Shown: in pieces, positions 7,291-10,510 of the stretch | How positions within the stretch are numbered: position 1 is the first letter of the stretch | Layout of the letters: each line of letters opens with the position of its first letter | NCBI GenBank assembly: GCA_900770215.1 | Contig: CAAGJW010000108.1 | Location: forward strand, 1 to 10,510 | Direction: 5' to 3' | Length of the DNA stretch: 10,510 nt | Origin: Bacteroidales bacterium | Lineage (GTDB): Bacteria; Bacteroidota; Bacteroidia; Bacteroidales; Muribaculaceae | The notes under the pieces: model-generated | The model's database searches: none | Seen by the model: the letters and a program-made list of their open reading frames with translations, nothing else | Told to the model about the DNA's origin: nothing | Translations under genes and position numbers: made by a program

Positions 7291-8862
7291 ACTGATAAGT
7301 CTGCGCTTGGTGAATATGCAGGTCAGTTTCAATTCCAATATGGTGCGATTAAGACAGTACAACACCGCAAATATAAAGAAAAATATTTAGCGTTTCAATT
7401 CCAATAGGGTGCGATTAAGACCGTGCTAATGTTTTTGCGGTTGATGATGTTCAAAAGTTTCAATTCCAAAATGGTGCGATTAAGACTTTGGACGCGGCAG
7501 GGTTACTTGCAGGTAAGCGACGGTTTCAATTCCAATATGGTGCGATTAAGACTTTTCAATCTCCCCGCTTTCCTTAAGCTGGCTCATGAGGTTTCAATTC
7601 CAATATGGTGCGATTAAGACATCGAGCGCCAACAACAAGGTCCACAACGTGACCAGGTTTCAATTCCAATATGGTGCGATTAAGACATTATGACTAATTA
7701 CAAGATGCAACATTTTACATTGGTTTCAATTCCAATATGGTGCGATTAAGACGAGAGCTACAACTTCACTTTCACTTGTACTCCACGTTTCAATTCCAAT
7801 ATGGTGCGATTAAGACCTGCACGCGCTCTGCCGTGAAGTCTCCCCATGTGGTTTCAATTCCAATATGGTGCGATTAAGACTATTCTGCAAGTGCACTACA
7901 TGTTAGACTTCGCGCTGGTTTCAATTCCAATATGGTGCGATTAAGACCACGCGCGAGTACACCAGTGCGTGCACCCATGTGCCGTTTCAATTCCAATATG
8001 GTGCGATTAAGACACTTAATATGATGAATAAGAACCCCGAATTTTACTAGTTTCAATTCCAATATGGTGCGATTAAGACTACATGATTAAAGGCGAGTGG
8101 TATTCTTCAAACGAGTTTCAATTCCAATATGGTGCGATTAAGACCAGAATATCATCCTGCAAATTTGAAAATTACAAGGTTTCAATTCCAATATGGTGCG
8201 ATTAAGACTCAAAAACGCGTTTAATGTGTTGTTTGACGCGAAGTTTCAATTCCAATATGGTGCGATTAAGACAGCAACAACTACAAGAGCGCCGAGATGG
8301 CCAACGGTTTCAATTCCAATATGGTGCGATTAAGACACACTTGCGACGTGAGGACAGCGGCCGAGGCCACAGGTTTCAATTCCAATATGGTGCGATTAAG
8401 ACCCTCAAGCAACTCAATCTGCCTGTCGCTGAGCTCGTGTTTCAATTCCAATATGGTGCGATTAAGACGCGACTATCTCAACAAGCTGTGCAAAGAGCTC
8501 GTGGGTTTCAATTCCAATATGGTGCGATTAAGACTCGAGGTCGGTTGCGCTGTCGCCCACGATCTTTCGTTTCAATTCCAATATGGTGCGATTAAGACCG
8601 ACGAGCTCACCACTCGCCTGGCAGCCATGACCAGGTTTCAATTCCAATATGGTGCGATTAAGACGCCGAGCAGATAGTCGGCACCTACGAGGAGAACACC
8701 GTTTCAATTCCAATATGGTGCGATTAAGACGAAGTAACCACCGAGTCTTATCCTGGAGCGTTCCTGTTTCAATTCCAATATGGTACGATTAAGACTGTTT
8801 GTGAGCACATCAAAGGCGATCAAGGAGGCTATGTTTCAATTCCAATATGGTGCGATTAAGAC

Positions 8863-8898
8863 CCCAAATCGCGTCGCTTGAGGGCACTCCTCAAGCGA
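8863..8898 (-). other. Spacer 25, containing a perfect 10-bp hairpin
   Basis: Arms 8874-8883 (TCGCTTGAGG) and 8889-8898 (CCTCAAGCGA) are exact inverted repeats around a 5-base loop. In the inferred crRNA orientation the hairpin begins at the first spacer base directly after the ATTGAAAC handle, so the mature guide could fold on itself over its first 25 bases. Confidence 0.85.
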
Positions 8899-9974
8899 GT
8901 TTCAATTCCAATATGGTGCGATTAAGACGGGGCGGTGACGGGCTTTGCCTACATCGACAACCGGTTTCAATTCCAATATGGTGCGATTAAGACAGTATAA
9001 CGACTTTCTCGACACTTGCGAGTAGCTTGTTTCAATTCCAATATGGTGCGATTAAGACCGCACCTGGCATGCTTATATGTATGCCCTATGATGTTTCAAT
9101 TCCAATATGGTGCGATTAAGACCTACGGAGCGAGCGTTGCATCCAGCCCCTTTGCGAGGTTTCAATTCCAATATGGTGCGATTAAGACGCTAATGTGCTT
9201 CCGTCTCCAGAGGCCGAGCTCACTGGTTTCAATTCCAATATGGTGCGATTAAGACTGGCACTTGCCATATATAATGTACTTGATATATATAGTTTCAATT
9301 CCAATATGGTGCGATTAAGACCGCCTTCACTGCTCGCATGAATGCAGAAACGAATGTTTCAATTCCAATATGGTGCGATTAAGACACAACACCTACTCGA
9401 CAGCTTCAACGAGTGTCGCGCGTTTCAATTCCAATATGGTGCGATTAAGACAAGCGCTACACTGCTCAACCGACAATAGCACCCAGTTTCAATTCCAATA
9501 TGGTGCGATTAAGACTTGTCGCTGAGGCACGCAAGAAGCAGGGCTTGACATGTTTCAATTCCAATATGGTGCGATTAAGACTTGGTGTTGAGCTCAACAC
9601 AAGAACCACAGCAAAGCGGTTTCAATTCCAATATGGTGCGATTAAGACGATTAGCAATTTGAGCACGTAACAAAGCATTACCGAGTTTCAATTCCAATAT
9701 GGTGCGATTAAGACCTCAACCGACGTCAAAGTATCTCGACTTTGACAAGTTTCAATTCCAATATGGTGCGATTAAGACCCCTCGACGGCTGGCGGTCGCC
9801 TCCAGTGCTGGTGTTTCAATTCCAATATGGTGCGATTAAGACACGTCACGATAGCTGTCCACGGTCTTTGACATGTTAGTTTCAATTCCAATATGGTGCG
9901 ATTAAGACTGCTCGGCGAGAGCGAGAGCGTGATCGACTACGTGTGTTTCAATTCCAATATGGTGCGATTAAGAC

Positions 9975-10008
9975 AGGCCGCAGGATGGTGCTCAAGCACC
10001 GCTGGCTG
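9975..10008 (-). other. Spacer 42, first copy of a duplicated spacer
   Basis: This 34-base spacer is identical to bases 10434-10467 of spacer 49. It contains the inverted repeat GGTGCTCAAGCACC (5-bp stem with a TCAA loop, or 6 bp if the loop is two bases). On the plus strand one frame reads AAGWCSSTAG. Confidence 0.9.
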
Positions 10009-10432
10009 GTTTCAATTCCAATATGGTGCGATTAAGACGTCGCCCAGCTCACTCATCGCGGTCGCAGCATCGAGGTTTCAATTCCAATATGGTGCGATTA
10101 AGACCAAGACCGGCATCGATACCAAGGCATACATGAGTGCGTTTCAATTCCAATATGGTGCGATTAAGACCTGCGCAAGCAACGTCACCTGTGTCTGCAA
10201 TGTGAGTTTCAATTCCAATATGGTGCGATTAAGACAGGATTGCTGCCCCACAGCCACAGCTCCTCGTCGGGTTTCAATTCCAATATGGTGCGATTAAGAC
10301 AATGAAGCGACTTGTCATCGCAATAATATGTATCGTGTTTCAATTCCAATATGGTGCGATTAAGACAAATCGCTGTTGTCGTTGTCGTCCTCGAGCCACA
10401 TGGTTTCAATTCCAATATGGTGCGATTAAGAC

Positions 10433-10467
10433 CAGGCCGCAGGATGGTGCTCAAGCACCGCTGGCTG
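10433..10467 (-). other. Spacer 49, second copy of the duplicated spacer, one base longer
   Basis: The sequence is the same as spacer 42 except for one extra C at 10433, the left edge on the plus strand and the 3' edge in the inferred crRNA. The 5' edges in crRNA orientation are identical. Six different spacers and seven repeats lie between the two copies. Confidence 0.9.
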
Positions 10468-10497
10468 GTTTCAATTCCAATATGGTGCGATTAAGAC

Positions 10498-10510
10498 ATT
10501 TCTAACGATT
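10498..10510. other. Start of a 50th spacer or of the leader, cut by the window edge
   Basis: Thirteen bases (ATTTCTAACGATT) follow the last complete repeat. They are too few to tell a further spacer from leader DNA. The sequence is more A+T-rich than most spacers, which leans slightly toward leader but proves nothing. Confidence 0.4.

Larger units (their letters stand above)
7261..10497 (-). CRISPR. CRISPR array, 50 repeats and 49 spacers, truncated or ending at the right edge
   Basis: A 30-base repeat (plus strand GTTTCAATTCC...GATTAAGAC) recurs with spacers of 34-38 bases, mostly 34-36. Repeat starts: 7261, 7326, 7392, 7457, 7523, 7591, 7657, 7723, 7787, 7851, 7918, 7984, 8050, 8115, 8179, 8243, 8307, 8373, 8439, 8505, 8569, 8635, 8701, 8766, 8833, 8899, 8964, 9029, 9093, 9159, 9226, 9292, 9356, 9422, 9486, 9552, 9619, 9685, 9749, 9813, 9879, 9945, 10009, 10075, 10141, 10206, 10271, 10337, 10403, 10468. 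The reverse complement begins GTCTTAATCGC and ends ATTGAAAC, the usual 8-base crRNA handle of type I-B and III systems, so I assign the minus strand. Variants: repeat 1 (four changes), repeat 3 (T to G at 7407), repeat 4 (T to A at 7470), repeat 24 (G to A at 8785). No cas gene lies in the window; subtype is open between I-B and III. Confidence 0.98.

Noticed and set aside
5885..7390. 501-codon plus-strand open frame opposite glpD, running into the first repeats
   Set aside because: It is an antisense shadow of glpD that ends inside the CRISPR array, with no family resemblance.
9975..10467. Block duplication of array units as the source of the repeated spacer
   Set aside because: The spacers next to the two copies differ and the copies differ by one base, so a block copy is less likely than two captures.
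8224..10505. Open reading frames of 60-134 codons across the array with repeating peptides such as FNSNMVRLR and FQFQYGAIKT
   Set aside because: They are translations of the CRISPR repeat in its three frames joined by spacer sequence; the periodic repeat explains them completely.

Overview
The window looks like a chromosomal segment of a member of the Bacteroidales. The reasons are: promoter elements of the TTG / TAnnTTTG type used by the Bacteroidetes primary sigma factor, no visible Shine-Dalgarno dependence, a tRNA gene without an encoded CCA end, G+C-rich coding sequence set against A+T-rich intergenic DNA, and TopB and DsbD proteins of the kind found in that order. Family or genus cannot be fixed from this sequence; a Muribaculaceae- or Prevotella-like gut organism is only a guess.

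Layout. Every gene found here is on the minus strand, so the window is best read from right to left. Positions 10497-7261 hold a long CRISPR array (50 repeats, 49 spacers, possibly continuing past the right edge). It is followed by glpD (7114-5537, FAD-dependent glycerol-3-phosphate dehydrogenase). Next comes tRNA-Val(GAC) (5434-5360), with its own promoter and a strong intrinsic terminator. Then come dsbD (5250-3196, thiol:disulfide interchange protein), a 15-bp intergenic stem-loop, mazG (3111-2314, nucleoside triphosphate pyrophosphohydrolase) and topB (2305-197, DNA topoisomerase III). An intrinsic terminator at 146-112 follows topB. mazG and topB are packed tightly and probably form one transcription unit, with topB possibly starting in an ATGA overlap with the mazG stop. 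The left 110 bases are A+T-rich and hold nothing recognisable.

The housekeeping half is ordinary. The accessory interest lies in the array. The reverse complement of the repeat ends in ATTGAAAC, the usual crRNA 5' handle of type I-B and type III systems, and repeat decay is concentrated at the left end. Both facts say the array is transcribed right to left, with its leader beyond the right edge, its oldest spacers next to glpD, and no cas gene in the window. One protospacer was captured twice with a one-base difference at one edge. Several spacers contain perfect inverted repeats. By eye, most spacers read as coding sense on the plus strand, so their crRNAs would be antisense to mRNA, as an RNA-targeting type III system needs. 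That last point needs protospacer searches.
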